A DNA stretch of 64,000 bases from Timema cristinae (GCA_039000515.1 JBCFYV010000024.1:40422533-40486532); one strand, 5' to 3'. Shown: positions 23,061 to 35,590, counted from the first letter of the stretch. A program made the numbers and translations. The notes: generated by a model not told the origin, from the sequence alone.

Positions 23061-23866
23061 CTTTGCTATATTGTGTATACACTTCGCTGAGTATTTAATT
23101 TCAACAACCCAACAAAAGACTAACTCTTTATTTTTTGGCGGGGTTGGGGGTGAGGGGAAGGTTGAATATGTGAAAGTTCCGCAAGGGTTTACAAGTTAGT
23201 TTTAATACAGTTGAGAAATTACACCTGGACACAATAATTATAATCTGTAACTATTTATTTAGCACTCCAATGCTCAATCGTTGAGCTATTCATTAATATT
23301 TAAATTTTCAAAGTTACTCTTCATTTATAATTTATGGCAGAGTATGTGATAGACGTGTGAGTTAATCAGCTACTTGAGCTATCATTTAACTATATAATTA
23401 CCGGTGACCTCGGAAACGATATTTAGTTTTATATTTTAACATCTTAAAATAAACTATAAAGCTCTCTTGATGATATATATAGCCCATACACGAAGTAAGA
23501 CGTGTTTATTTAGAAAGTATCAAAATTTAAATAAATAAATATAAATAAACTGTTTTTGGTACGATTTCTTCTAATATATAGCATGAAGGGTAAGGTATAA
23601 TTTATTTTATTCTATGGTATGTCGTGTGGTGTAGACTTTAGATGGTTGTATGGTATATTAAGTGTGCGTTACGATTGCTTTTAGTTTATTATATGAAGTG
23701 TACATCCAATACCACTATGGTGGATAAAGGTTTTGGGTGGTCCTCAAAGAGGAGGCTAGGGCTAGTGTGATTTTAGTCACGACATTTTCTTATAATAAAA
23801 AACTCTCTGTAATTAGACCAACACTTTTATCAGAGCGGAAGTGGTGCTTTTACGGCGAGTTTTTTT
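23061..23866. other. non-coding stretch, nothing recognised
   Basis: AT-rich with a G-rich run near 23,140. No repeat family or frame of interest. Confidence 0.3.
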
Positions 23867-24116
23867 TTAGCACCGCGTCTTATTAACCGATTGGGCTGGA
23901 CGCTTATATTCTAATTATGCTAATGGTTTCAGGGATTAGGTAGGTTATATTTATAGGAAGTGTATCCGCATTTAAGTAGAGGGGGAGTGGTTTTTTTTTT
24001 AAACACCACCCTCAGTATATCCGACTGAGATTCGAACCTTGGTCTCATCGTCATCGGCAGCCTAATCTACCACCAAAGTATTAGCATAGCGCATTAGATC
24101 ACTTGGCAGTGGCGAG
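23867..24116 (-). mobile_element. SINE family B, near full length
   Basis: Reversed tail AGCACCGCGTCTTATTAACC at about 23,869, body, B-box reversed GAGATTCGAACCTTGG, and head GCATTAGATCACTTGG. A poly-T run sits where other copies read TTTTTTCC. Confidence 0.75.
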
Positions 24117-24811
24117 TTTTGCTGGACACTTAACACTGCATTAGCACCTGAAATATAGTTTGTCTCAATCCTATTCGTGTATACATGTGTAAATCACTAA
24201 ATCCCATCAAAATAACACTGACACGGTTATACAATTAATTTTTTCGCTTATTTTTTTAGTCCAATTTTGAGATTATTTTTGAAAAATTATCAAGTGATTT
24301 TATATTTCTGTATTTTAAATATAATATGAAAACTATACTGCACTTAGGTCCATACTGCCCGCTTGAATACTAGTATGACGGTATTTGAGAAAATCAACAA
24401 AAGCTTTAAACTCACCCAGTGAAATTCCTTTTAAACTTGGGGAGTATCTTTTTAAAGTCTCCTAAACTTGTTGCTCTAAGCTCTATTGCAAGCACGATCG
24501 GCTCCATTCCATTTCTCAAATCCCATCTTCTTCAATCACTGTATCGCCACTACTTTTTTTTTTTCTATCACCCGTCAAACATTCCTTTCCAACTGAACTT
24601 GTTTTGAAAGTAAAAGCAAAAATAAAGCTTTTAGGAGCAATTTTTAAGTTTTCTTTAAGAAGAAAGCGAAAAGTTTACAAACGCCATTTACCGCTTTATT
24701 GTTTTAATTTCTTTTCATGCAAATATAATATGTAATGAAGATTTAATAACACTTGATAAAAAACATTATAAAACCTTTAATTGCTTAATATATGAGTTTT
24801 TAATGCTTATT
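24117..24811. other. non-coding stretch, nothing recognised
   Basis: AT-rich, no recognised feature. Confidence 0.3.
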
Positions 24812-25112
24812 TTATTATTATTATTATTATTATCACCGCGTCTTACTACCCGTTCGGGTTATACGCACTTATGCTAATGTGTAATGTAGGGTGATTGTGA
24901 GATGAAATGAAGGACCTACAGTTTAACGTGGAATCCGAACCACGGTGGAGGCCTGGCATTCCCCACATTCACAAGTTGTGATTAATGCACGTCTTGTCAG
25001 AGTTGAAAGGGAAAGGGTTTGGTAATCAGATAAATCTGTGCCGGGACCGAGGATTGAACCCCGGCCGCCAGCACAGAAGTCTGACACTTTACTCCTAGAC
25101 CGCCAGGTCACC
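24812..25112 (-). mobile_element. SINE family A, full length
   Basis: Minus-strand element from the head at 25,112 (GGTGACCTGGCGGTCTAGGA, B-box GGTTCAATCC near 25,056) to the tail ACCCGAACGGGTAGTAAGAC and (ATA)n at 24,812. Flanks CTTATT on both sides suggest a short target duplication. Confidence 0.85.
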
Positions 25113-26429
25113 CTTATTATATGGAAGGTATTTCAGTATCAAATTGATTTAAGCTATCTTTAATTTTTTTAATAAAAAATATGTTTTAAATGCATGCAAG
25201 ATTCGTCCTTTTATAAAAATAAATATAATTTTCTTAATATAATAGAGAAAGCTACTTATACTTTTGATACAAACTGATGTGCTGAGCTAGAAGAATATTG
25301 TAAATTAGCATAATTAAAAAATAAAATCATGTTACAAACATTTTATACTAGTGCATCAAACTTAAATACATTTTTTGTATGTAAGCGCTTCTTCTTAATG
25401 TTTACCCGAGCTTTTTGCATAGTTACAATAGTACTTTTAGGTAAGCGAAAGGTAGCATTTAAAATGAACTATACCCAAATTTACACGAAATGAAAATAAA
25501 AAACTTTTGGAAAAAACACACAAATACCTTTTAAACACTGGAAAATCAGATAAAACGAGACAGACGCCTTTATCTGCGTGTCCAATCAGGAATATTAACT
25601 CCGTAGTTAAAAGGCACTTGCGTTTGCGTGGTAAAGAATTGGAGAAGTAATGCAGTACAAGTAAAAAAAAAATCCCTTAATGCACCCATCGGAGATTCCT
25701 TGACTCAGGTAAAACAGTACAGTGAGCTTGACACCTGAGATTGTTTGTCCATCGGTGTTGGTCAAACATTTTACACCCCGTGGCCGTAAAATGTGTATCA
25801 AACAAGGTATATGATTTTTAAATATCGTTACTAGATTTTTCAAATCTGATCAAGACAATTTTTACGGTATTTACCAATATACATCTGCCCCATTTCTATT
25901 CTATCTTTCACTGAATATAATTGTAATTGTGCATTTATATTTGTACTTATATATAAAAAAATTGACTTTGTATTTTTTGATATTTAGATACACATATACA
26001 TACACAAAAATGCACATTTTTATAAGTTTTATATTTATGTATCCGCAAAGATCTACACAATAAAAGATACATAACTCAATTATATGACATAACAAATGCA
26101 GACACAAGCATTACTTATTTACTCTTTGGATTATTAAGTCTAAAGTTAATTCTCTCACATACAAAAGTACGCCAGCTATATCTATCCTGATCAACCTGAT
26201 TTTGGTATGAAGACCGGGCTGGAAGGCCTCATTTCTTACTAGAATCAAACTAATTGTATTAATTTGGTAAGAGAAAAGGCCTTTCTACTAACGTTCTGGA
26301 AGTCCTGTTATCATACCATAATTCTACTGTACAATAGAGTTCTGGTACAAATAAGGGATTCCAAAACAAATTTCTTTCTAAAATTAGGGTAGAATTCCAT
26401 TCATTCCACAGTAACATCGCATACTAATA
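25113..26429. other. non-coding stretch, nothing recognised
   Basis: AT-rich, with short minus-strand frames at 25,607-25,843 and 25,901-26,107 that look like chance. Confidence 0.3.
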
Positions 26430-26900
26430 AACGTAATTGATACGATATGATAACGTTTAGGGGTATGAGAGTAGGAATTTTTCACTTCGAGTAGAGTTTG
26501 AATGAACGAGATTGTTTTTTAGCGTTCGACTAGTTTAAAGAAATATTTGTACAATAAATATTTCTAGTTGAATTTCTGTAATAGGTCCATGCATAAACCA
26601 TGAATAGGTACAAATATTTTTCACTTTTTTGTGAAAAAATTTATAACTACACAAATTCAAATTTGTAAATACATTTGATATAATTGTACAAATAAAAAAA
26701 TTAGAGTAAAGGAAATATTGAGGAACTCTATTTGCAATCTTAAAATTGAATAAAACTAGAAACTAGGAATTTTCGAGGAAAAGATAGAGAATTACGAGTA
26801 CTCAAACTTTTCAATTATTATAAAAGTATTTGATTCGAGTTCGAGCAGTTATTAAAACTAGTCTCGAACTCGAATTTTCGAGTACTTGTACACGTTTAAT
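26430..26900. mobile_element. possible hAT-like repeat with TTCGAG hairpin
   Basis: Rich in TTCGAG/CTCGAA words. TTCGAGTTCGAG at 26,834-26,845 is an exact inverted repeat of CTCGAACTCGAA at 26,863-26,874. Such motifs recall subterminal repeats of some hAT-type elements. No terminal repeats or target duplication were found. Confidence 0.3.
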
Positions 26901-27022
26901 AATATTTATAGCAGACTTTTGAAGAACATTTCATAACTTGAGCAAATGAACGCTAAATTTTCGCATGTGTGTCATAATGTCAAATATCACAAATCATAAA
27001 TGTATTAATTTTTAGTTCTATT

Positions 27023-27120
27023 TTTTATATTACTATTAGCACCGCGTCTTACTACCCGTTCGGGTTATACGCACTTACGCTAATGTGTAATGGTAGGGTG
27101 ATTGTGAGATGAAATGAAAG
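27023..27120 (-). mobile_element. 5'-truncated SINE family A with 12-bp target duplication
   Basis: Only the last part of family A is present (reversed tail AGCACCGCGTCTTACTACCC to GATGAAATGAAAG). It is flanked exactly by TTTAGTTCTATT at 27,011-27,022 and 27,121-27,132. The 5' truncation plus a long duplication is the signature of incomplete reverse transcription by a LINE. Confidence 0.85.
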
Positions 27121-27132
27121 TTTAGTTCTATT

Positions 27133-27609
27133 AATATAGAAATAAATATATTTTAATATTACATCTATGTTTGAAATCTCTCTCATAAACTAACGTAGCA
27201 TAATCTCGCCTGTCCCAAAGATGCAACCAACCAAGAAGCATATTATCCATATTCAGATGTACAAACAAACGATTGAGGTATTTTATTGACACAGTGTGTA
27301 CTGTTTGAATTGACTAATGGCTCGTAACGCGTTAATATTTGGTTTGTATTAAGTTTGTGTGAGATGATGATATTTTATCTCTCTCTCTTTCTCTCATTGT
27401 ATGTTTAATTATGCACAGCAGCATTCTGTGTCATTCCATTTATATCGGGCAAATAAATATTCTGTAGATAGGTATATAATTTAATTTGATTTTAATTAAT
27501 ATAAAACTCCTTATTTAGTTAATGTTCATATTTATTTGGTAAAGAGTATTAATTGATAAGGTTCTATCTTCTTGGTTGTTATTTTTTATTCCCTTCTCCT
27601 TATTTGATA
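27133..27609. other. non-coding stretch, nothing recognised
   Basis: AT-rich with a short TCTCTCT run near 27,380. Confidence 0.3.
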
Positions 27610-28000
27610 CTAGCAATCCCGCATGGCGTTGCCCTGACCCACTGTGGTATAAGAATTATATAGGCCCCGCTCTCCACCTACCCCCCCCCCCCCACACACA
27701 CACACACTACACACAAATGGTTTAGAATTACGGTCGATTTCATACACATTTTTTTTCCGAGGAGGATGTGTGGCCTATTTTTATCACAGCTATCTCTGAA
27801 ATGTAATTCTAAACTAGATTAACAATATTTTCTTAAAAATTTGTAAAAAATAGTGTAATTAAAAAGCTAATTAAACATCCGGCTTTGAGGTGCATCCGTC
27901 CACCTATGTTAAAAATTTCAGATCTTCGCATATCGTAGATTTTCTGGGCATCTCGCACACAAACAAACACATATACAAACACTTCCTTTTATTATTATAG
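27610..28000 (+). mobile_element. dispersed repeat with CTAGCAATCCCGC start
   Basis: Begins ACTAGCAATCCCGCATGGCG and ends with TTTTATTATTATAGATA after a run of ACAAACA words. This arrangement is frequent in arthropod dispersed elements; it includes a poly-C/(CA)n tract at about 27,680-27,712. Class not assigned. Confidence 0.45.
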
Positions 28001-28509
28001 ATAAGCCTTAGTCTTCTATGACGATGACATGTTTTTGTGATGTCACACCATCTTCAGGTCTTATTTATAATAAAGAAGATTTATTTTAATCCTAAATTTT
28101 GGAAAATTTATCAATTTTTATGGTGTTATAGTATGAAAGAATCCTATAGTGGGATGATCAACAATAAGTAGTTAGTACTAATTTTCTAATTTTTAATCTA
28201 ATATTGTTATTGCTTCTCAAAATAGTTCCTAAATATTTAAACACATTAATCTTGCCTCATTAATATTTTTAATTTCATATAGTGCAGACGGGTAGTAATA
28301 TACAAGAAATTTATTTATGTAACCTTTTCCATACAAAGCTCTTGGCTTTAAATAGATTCACTAATAGATATTATGCTTTACTTAAAATCCATCAGGTTTA
28401 TATAATAAAATAACCAATAAACTTATTAGACCAAAACAATACAATTGCCGATTATAAAGTAGGATACTAAGGCCTTAATCTTATGATGATGGTCTTGAAA
28501 TGCACATAC
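28001..28509. other. non-coding stretch, nothing recognised
   Basis: AT-rich, no recognised feature. Confidence 0.3.
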
Positions 28510-28690
28510 GTGGGGCTACATGGTCATGTGCATCGGGCTAAAACTATACTGAATTGGTGGGGCAGAATAGTGGTTCGAGTCTCTGTTGGGTGTTAGCCTA
28601 TTATGATCTATTACTGTAATTTTCCTATCCACTTTACAAGCAAGTTCTGGTGTATTTAATATAAAGCTATTCATACAATCAATATCCCTA
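28510..28690 (+). mobile_element. SINE family B, degraded
   Basis: B-box-like GTGGTTCGAGTCTCTG at about 28,581 followed by a short family B-like body. Weak. Confidence 0.35.
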
Positions 28691-28707
28691 ATATTGTGTA
28701 CCTTAAT

Positions 28708-29001
28708 ATTATTATTATTAGCACCGCGTATTACTACCCGTTCGGGTTATACGCACTTACGCTAATGTGTAATGGTAGGGTGATTGTGAGATGAAATGGA
28801 GGACCTACAGTTTAGTGTGTGGTCCGAACCACGGTGGAGGACTGGCATTCCACACATTTACAAGTTGTGATTAATACACATCTTGTCAGAGGTGAAGGAA
28901 GGGTTTGGTAATCAGATAAATCTGTGACGGGACCGAGGATTGAACCCCGGACCCCCCAGCACAGAAGTCTGACATCTTACACCTAGTCCGCCAGGTATAC
29001 C
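28708..29001 (-). mobile_element. SINE family A, full length
   Basis: Antisense copy from head near 29,001 (B-box reversed GGATTGAACCCC) to tail at about 28,721 (AGCACCGCGTATTACTACCC). TACCTTA occurs at both edges, a likely short target duplication. Confidence 0.85.
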
Positions 29002-29370
29002 TTATTGACGTACTAATAAATAAATACACCATGTATCACTAAACACTATGACTTTATTTCCTGAAGTAAATATTATGAAGTCACTGTGAGTTAAGGTACG
29101 TTTTTAATTGGTTTTATAATATTTAAATATTCAGATATAAATTACAGAAACGGGTTATTTTACAAGCTGGACCTAAATTGACTGTTAGCGTTTAGTGGGA
29201 TTTGAAAGGATTCTCAAAGAACTCTTGCAATCATTGTTACACTTAACAACACATCTTCAAGATAGGATGGAATAAAGAATGAGTAACGGTCTATATTTTT
29301 AAAAATATACTTAAATAATTATGTTTGTTAAAATTAATCAAATACTGCATTAATAAATAATATTAGTTTA

Positions 29371-29696
29371 TTCTTTAAATTGAAAAAACTTTACCTGGAT
29401 ACGGGAATCGAACTCGGGTCCTTCGCCTTAGTATGCCAATGCTTTAACCACTAAGATATCCAGGAATCTTCCAGTGCCTAGGGTTATTCTTCACTCATAT
29501 TTGTAAGGCATAGTCCATGATGGTTGTGCGTAAATCGTCGGCTACAAGGGTTTGATAAATTAAGAATCACGTGCTATCAGATAACGCAGCAACCATCAAC
29601 TCGGTATTTGGCTTTATGCTCAGAGCACTGGCATACTAGACCAAAGGACCCGGGATCGATTCCCGTGTTCAGGTATCATTTTTAAATTTAAAAAAT
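29371..29696. mobile_element. element with two outward-facing tRNA-like ends, copy 1
   Basis: Left end (29,394-29,465, minus strand) folds as a tRNA-like cloverleaf: acceptor start TCCTGGA pairing with TCCAGG, a TTGGC anticodon stem, and GTTCGATTCCC as T arm and B box. The right end (about 29,610-29,675, plus strand) has the same T arm (GATCGATTCCCG). Both are followed, reading outward, by T5-T6 and then ATTTAAA. The core of about 145 bp is non-coding and shared with copies 2 and 3. Pol III transcripts, if made, would run outward from both ends. Confidence 0.7.
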
Positions 29697-30804
29697 ATGA
29701 TATTTAAATTTGGCTATAACCATTACTTAAAAATATAATAGCTTTGCTATTTAATCAATTATAATATATTTTAATTTTCTGCATACAATAATCTCACCAG
29801 TTTTTTTTTTAATGTCATGGGTATCTCGTAATTTTACCAGGACATGTTTTCTTCTTTTATAATGTTTCTGGTAAAATAACAAGAATGTTGATGACAGTTT
29901 ATGAATCGTTTCGTAGAAAATCAAATTTTATTTATAAAATGCAACAAAATTCTGTTTATTTTGACAAAAAAAAAGTATTTTATCATTAAAAAAAAATGGC
30001 TTGCATTCACGTCAATATCACCTTAAATATGAAAGAAACTCTTTAGTCTTTAAGTGTTCATCATATCTATTTTTATGTTTACTTTTATAAAACGTGGACA
30101 ATTCAATTTAAATAAATATTAAACCACTACTTTGATTTATTTTATGTATGGAAATGTTTATATGATAGAAAAAACCGAGTAGAGTAAATATATTAATTCA
30201 CAGCAGCTACACCCCCATTCCCATCCCCACTAAACTAAAATAATTTGAGCTGTCAAACCTAAAGGCGTGGTTTTATAAAATTGTATTAATCATAAATCCA
30301 CATGACATAAACTGCATCAACGATTCCATTCTATTATTAATATCATAGTAACGGATCAAATGATTAACATTCTTAAGAACACTTTATTCCACTGGATACA
30401 TTTATACTTTATTGTTTAGCATTGTTTTCACAATTATTTATTGTAATCGTAAATTCAACAACATTGCGTGTAGTATAAATCATGTAGCATGTTGTAGCAG
30501 GAAGTTGTCAGTTATGGCTATCATTGGCTGCTTCTCATATGCAGTCATTTTCATGGAAATTATAATAATAATTGCAATGCAAAAATGACACATGACAATG
30601 AGCTATGAAAATGGTGTTTATTGATGGGGGTCAGAATCATGTAAGTGCCAATAAAGCTTTAAAAAAACGCATTCCGTAACTGATATACCAAGTTAGTAAA
30701 GTACGACAAATTTATATGCTTTAAACAAAATAATCATAAGACTTGAATCGTTTCTGTCAGGAAATATTTTCTTTTGGTCGTTAACGACTACGTCGAACGT
30801 TTTA

Positions 30805-30836
<32 letters not shown>

Positions 30837-31244
30837 AAAACTCATAAACCACACATTGTTTCGTGTGTCAACGCATTCATTAAACTCGACACACATGAGG
30901 TGATTTGTAACGCCACATTTCACCCGTTGTATTGGCCTGACCATCATTCCTCATGGGGACATTTTACGGTGCGTCGTTATCAATGTTCAATATTTTATTA
31001 CTGGTTTTCCACCTTTATCATCCCAGAAGTGAAGGAGGTGGAAAATATCGTCAACATGTTGGGTTTTTTTTTACTCATCTCTTCCTGACCGTATTACATT
31101 TAACTTATACTCGTGAAAGCTATTGAAGGAACGAACGACACATTATGCACATCTCCCGCCAATCTTGGAGTTTTTATTGTGAAAAATAAACTGCATCCGC
31201 AGGACAAGCGTTATAATGGTTTCAAATACATAACGTCTAGTTTG
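29697..31244. other. non-coding stretch with (GT)n microsatellite
   Basis: AT-rich. A (TG)n run at 30,804-30,832 explains the spurious frames on both strands there. No gene recognised. Confidence 0.35.
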
Positions 31245-31400
31245 ATGGTGTCAGAGAGGTTGGGGTTTGAATCACATTCGGATATATTTTGAGTGTTTCT
31301 TCTTATGGCTTCTCATTCTACTTCTATGCAAATGAGGATATGTTTCTTATTATTTTTTACCTCACTCATCTCTACCTTATCTCACAAATGTAAATACTCA
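31245..31400 (+). mobile_element. SINE family B, partial
   Basis: B-box-like GGGGTTTGAATCACATTCGG at about 31,262 and the body segment CTCATTCTACTTCTATGC. The tail is absent. Confidence 0.5.
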
Positions 31401-31470
31401 TATGTAGTGAGAAGTGGTTATATATTATTAGTTCCTTTCCAGAGACAAAAAATACATAATAATTCATATA

Positions 31471-31782
31471 TGTTATTATTATTATTATTATATTATTATT
31501 ATTTATTTATTATTATTAGCACCGCGTCTTACTACCCGTTCGGGTTATACGCACTTATGCTAATGTGTAATGGTAGGGTGATTGTGAGATGAAATGAAGG
31601 ACCTACAGTTTAACGTGGAATCCGAACCACGGTGGAGGCCTGGCATTCCCCACATTTACAAGATGTCTTGTCAGAGGTGAAGGAAGGGTTTGGTAATCAG
31701 ATAAATCTGTGCCGGGACCGAGGATTGAACCCGGCCGCCAGCACAGAAGTCTGACACTTTACCCTTAGACCGCCAGGTCACC
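31471..31782 (-). mobile_element. SINE family A with small internal deletion
   Basis: Full from head (GGTGACCTGGCGGTCTAAGG at 31,782) to tail and a long (TTA)n tract. Relative to other copies it lacks about 17 bases around the TTGTGATTAATAC segment near 31,661. Confidence 0.85.
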
Positions 31783-31869
31783 TGTTTCATAGATGTTAAA
31801 TACTGTTCCTTAAAATTTAACGGGGTAGGCAATAAACTGTACATATAGCTAAAAAAAAAAACCATACTT

Positions 31870-32756
31870 AATCCATTCTCTTAAGTCCCATCTCGCTTTT
31901 CACAGCAATCATTCGTTTTTATGCTTCTTTTTATTCTTCCACAGCTTCTTCCAACTGTTCATTGCACCATGCATAATTTTCAAGTTTTTTATCACCGCAG
32001 ATACATACATATCTTTCGCACTCTCAACTACGCCCTCTTTTATTCTGTCCCAAGCACTTTCTATATCATTCTCATTTAGCTCGACATTCCTTTAATGCAT
32101 TTGTAAAGTTAATTTTCGCCCAGCAATATTTCATATTGCGCTCTCACATTTTTATCCTGCAACTTTTCCACTTTCACTCTTACTTGCTTAATAACCTTGC
32201 TATACTTCCTTACAAAATTACTACCTAGTTCAACTACTGAAATCACTAGGAAGTAATCTGTTCATTATTAGGCTCCACGCACAAGTCTAATACTCTCTAT
32301 TAAACTTCAAAGTTTAAAATCATACATCACAAAATCAATCATCGTTCTTGAATCCCCATTTGGCATGCATGCAAGTTAATATTTTGTGCTTAAGCCATGT
32401 TTTTAATACAAATAAACCTTTTTCTAAACACAGACTCACCAACTAGTTACCATTCTCGTTCACTCTGCCATCACCATTCCTTCCTAACACTCTCTCTGAA
32501 TTCTCTATTTGGGTACCCACCCATCCGTTCATAACTCCTAACAAGATAATTCTTTCACCCGGTTCATATGCATTCAAGACTTCATTGAGCACATTACAAA
32601 TTTCCACTACCACAGTCTCGTCTTCACCCTCAGAGCATAAACCAGCAAACAATATAATTCGACGAATGCCTATTTTCATACGTACTCATAGAAGTCTAAA
32701 TGACACCAACTCATACCTTCTCACAAACAACTTGACACACCTCCACTATGGGGGTA
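31870..32756 (-). pseudogene. LINE endonuclease fragment (downstream half)
   Basis: On the minus strand the frame reads WRCVKLFVRRYELVSFRLL, then MKIGIRRIILFAGLC, then ERIILLGVMNGWVG and ERVLGRNGDGRVNENG. This is the middle of an RTE-like AP endonuclease; the usual GDFN/GDMN catalytic motif is changed to GVMN. The sequence to 31,870 continues with frameshifts and stops and probably holds more of the same ORF. Inactive. Confidence 0.6.
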
Positions 32757-35285
32757 GTTATAATTGAGAGAACAAGTACAGGCAAACCATATTTTATTGA
32801 ACATACGATAAGTTACATACAAATTAAGTTACTCATTGATGGGTGTCGTGATGAAGTGTCTATGTATATACTATAATACCAAAACATAGAGTCTGTGGTA
32901 GAGAAAGCAAGCTATAATGTACAATTAATCAGGCTCATAATAAAAGCGGCGTTTTGGGAGTTATCTAACACACAAACAACAGGCTCTCTGATTCACTGAG
33001 TTTCATACCAATATTAATGGAGCTTTATGAAACGACATTAGAAATCATATAACTAACTTAATCAAACTGCCAACATATAATAGTGAATTCGTACAAATAT
33101 AAGAACTAGGCATATAACAAAGATCATAGGTTTTAAATGGGCGGCTCCTGCACAGCAATATGATAGCTTTAATGTTATAAAGGTATAAAGTTCATAACAA
33201 ACAAACTCGTAAGTGCACAGCTAGAATATTTCAGTACACCAGCCAATTAATTCTAATGTTAACTCATATAGCTATTTTACTCCAATAGATGCCTGCCAGG
33301 TTACTACGCGACAGTCTTTATACTGTTTCTTGCCCATATTAGCTCGTCTATCAACTGCGAGAACGTCAAGGCCGAGGGTAGGGGCAACTAACCAGATACC
33401 ATACATTAGGGAAAGTTAAGTCCCAATTAGGACTGCACTGATTAAACATAACGTCTCGGAGATGCCCCCTATCAAAACTTGCTAAAAAAAATATACACTA
33501 GAACGTGGCCGCAATCTTTCAAGGAATCTTATGTAAGCTGCCTAAGTGGTGTTAAATACTAACATTTACAATTGCCTCGGGTGCTTACCTTGAATAATTT
33601 TGGAAAACAAGTAAAATTGGGAGGGTTCGTAAGCAAGAATAACACGACACAATTGACTTGGGCAAAGTCCCAATTAGAAAATACACATCAAATAGCTAGA
33701 TTCTGTTCATGATAGGTTTTTACCTAGACGACAGTTCAAAAATCATATGTTTAGGTTTTGGGTTGCCAACACTTGTAAAAAATCACTGTTTTGTTATACA
33801 TGTTAAATTTTTTAATTCTTAAGTTTTCTCATACTATTTCATTACTTTTACTAATTTATTTTTATCCAATTCGAAACAAAATTTTAAACACAATTAAAAG
33901 TACTTATTCTTAGTTTTGGAACGTTATTTTTTATGTTTAATAATATATTATTTTATGATTATATATATATATACATAAAATCATAAAGTCAATTATTTTA
34001 TGATTATTTTATCGTATTTCGAAATATTTAATTGAATAAAATATTTCTATCCACTGCGTGGGTGCATCATTGTAAAAAACTGGTTTCCGTCATGTTCAAC
34101 CAAATGGTTTAAATTCGTCGGTCGCCATTTTGAAGCTATGTTTGTTAGACCTTTTGTGAAAGTGGTGTGAATTTTTTTTTTAAGTGGAATAAAACGCTAA
34201 ATAAGCTTTGTGTCAGACCTCAAATAAATATATAAATAATATTGGTCTAAATTACTGTGGTTAACTATCAAATTCATACATTATCATAAGCTTTCATTAC
34301 AGCTATCCATAGTGAAAGATGTCAGCTGTTGGCGTAGAGATGTATCAGCGACTATTTCTAGTAACTTTTTGAGCTGTCATCCAAGTAAACTAAGGTCGTT
34401 AATGAATTATAACCCATAGTATTTTGGTGCTGACGTTCCCCTAGCAGAAAGGAAGACTTGAGTGTCTAACTATTGTTAAAGGACATCTTTGGAGTAGCTA
34501 AACTCTGCACACAACAAAATCAGCTACAAGGAGTCGTTAGGCAAATATTAACAAATGCCTAGCATTTCTTAATAGGGTATTCTAATGCGTTTAAACAGTG
34601 TTTACACCTGATAGAGCTAACTGTTTTTTCTAACCAAACTAGCCAGCTGTTGAAGCGACTTGAAACACAACAGGTGGAACCAGATCAACAAGGTGTACAC
34701 AGCCATACAAATTAAGTTTTGTTCAGGAGGAACCATATGATCCGCAGTTAAGCTACAGGTATAATTAGATATTAAGAGCAATTACATATTAATAACCATC
34801 TAACCTAGAAGTAAACATAACGATGTCGTTAAGCGACAGATTACTACACTGTCAAAGCAGACACACAGATCACTACACAGAACTAAGCCAAGTTTTTGGC
34901 TTAGGTGGCAGCGTACTGAATATAGTTCTGTGCCTATTCTAGACGCTACATCATGTTAAATAGGCTCCCCTATTGACACCTGACTAGGAAAGGAAGATAA
35001 TGGGAATCGACCAATCACGCCACAGAGCAACAGCGCTCGGATACCTGAAGCGGGTCTTGATGCATGCGCGGGGAGCAAGTGATGAGAAACTCGGACGTGA
35101 GACGATTTATTTCAATATTTTTTCCGGGAGCTACCATTCAAGTAGAGTTAAATATGGGCCATCAACAACGATCAAACAGAACAACGACCACATCGGCCTT
35201 GTCATGGTAAGTAAAATCCCGCCCACTGTTCTTGGAGACTTGATACTTTCTCTGTTGGAGGTTGAGATGATTGAGTGTGTGGGCT
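32757..35285. other. unidentified 2.5-kb block between two LINE endonuclease pieces
   Basis: Separates the two antisense endonuclease fragments. No LTRs, terminal inverted repeats or transposase found by eye. It contains an AT microsatellite near 33,960 and a plus-strand 95-residue frame (35,000-35,287) without a domain. It may be an insertion into the LINE copy, or a composite of several. Confidence 0.3.
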
Positions 35286-35590
35286 GATTCCTACTAGCCC
35301 GGCACAAGCTTCGCTGTTTGTCTTGGGATTAAACCTACCCTCTAAATTCCTCTTACCCATTCATTCACACTTGACCAAAATGTAAGGCTAGCATCACACG
35401 TTTCCGATTGGTTTCACATACACACGCAATATCAATTGTTCTTCCAATCATTTCCTATATCAGTTCTCTTTACCACAGACTCCTCTCACATTCCACGTTC
35501 CAATAGTCCATATTCTCACCAGCTTGCCAACAAATGGGGTCTTTAGTTTTAACCACAGCCACTCATCATATCTTTGGTAATCCGAGACTA
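35286..35590 (-). pseudogene. LINE endonuclease fragment (N-terminal piece)
   Basis: On the minus strand from about 35,530: VRIWTIGTWNVRGVCGKEN, the first motif (TWNVRG) of RTE-like endonucleases, then a segment whose downstream frame gives CETNRKRV after a shift. Same strand as the fragment at 31,870-32,756 and in the expected order, so both are probably one old insertion. Broken by stops and frameshifts. Confidence 0.5.

Noticed and set aside
29394..29465. Functional tRNA gene on the minus strand
   Set aside because: Mismatches in the T and anticodon stems, an identical companion in inverted position, and repetition at 56.3 kb mark it as part of a mobile element.
30693..31088. Overlapping ORFs on both strands with His-Thr or Cys-Val runs
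   Set aside because: Created by the (GT)n microsatellite at 30,804-30,832.
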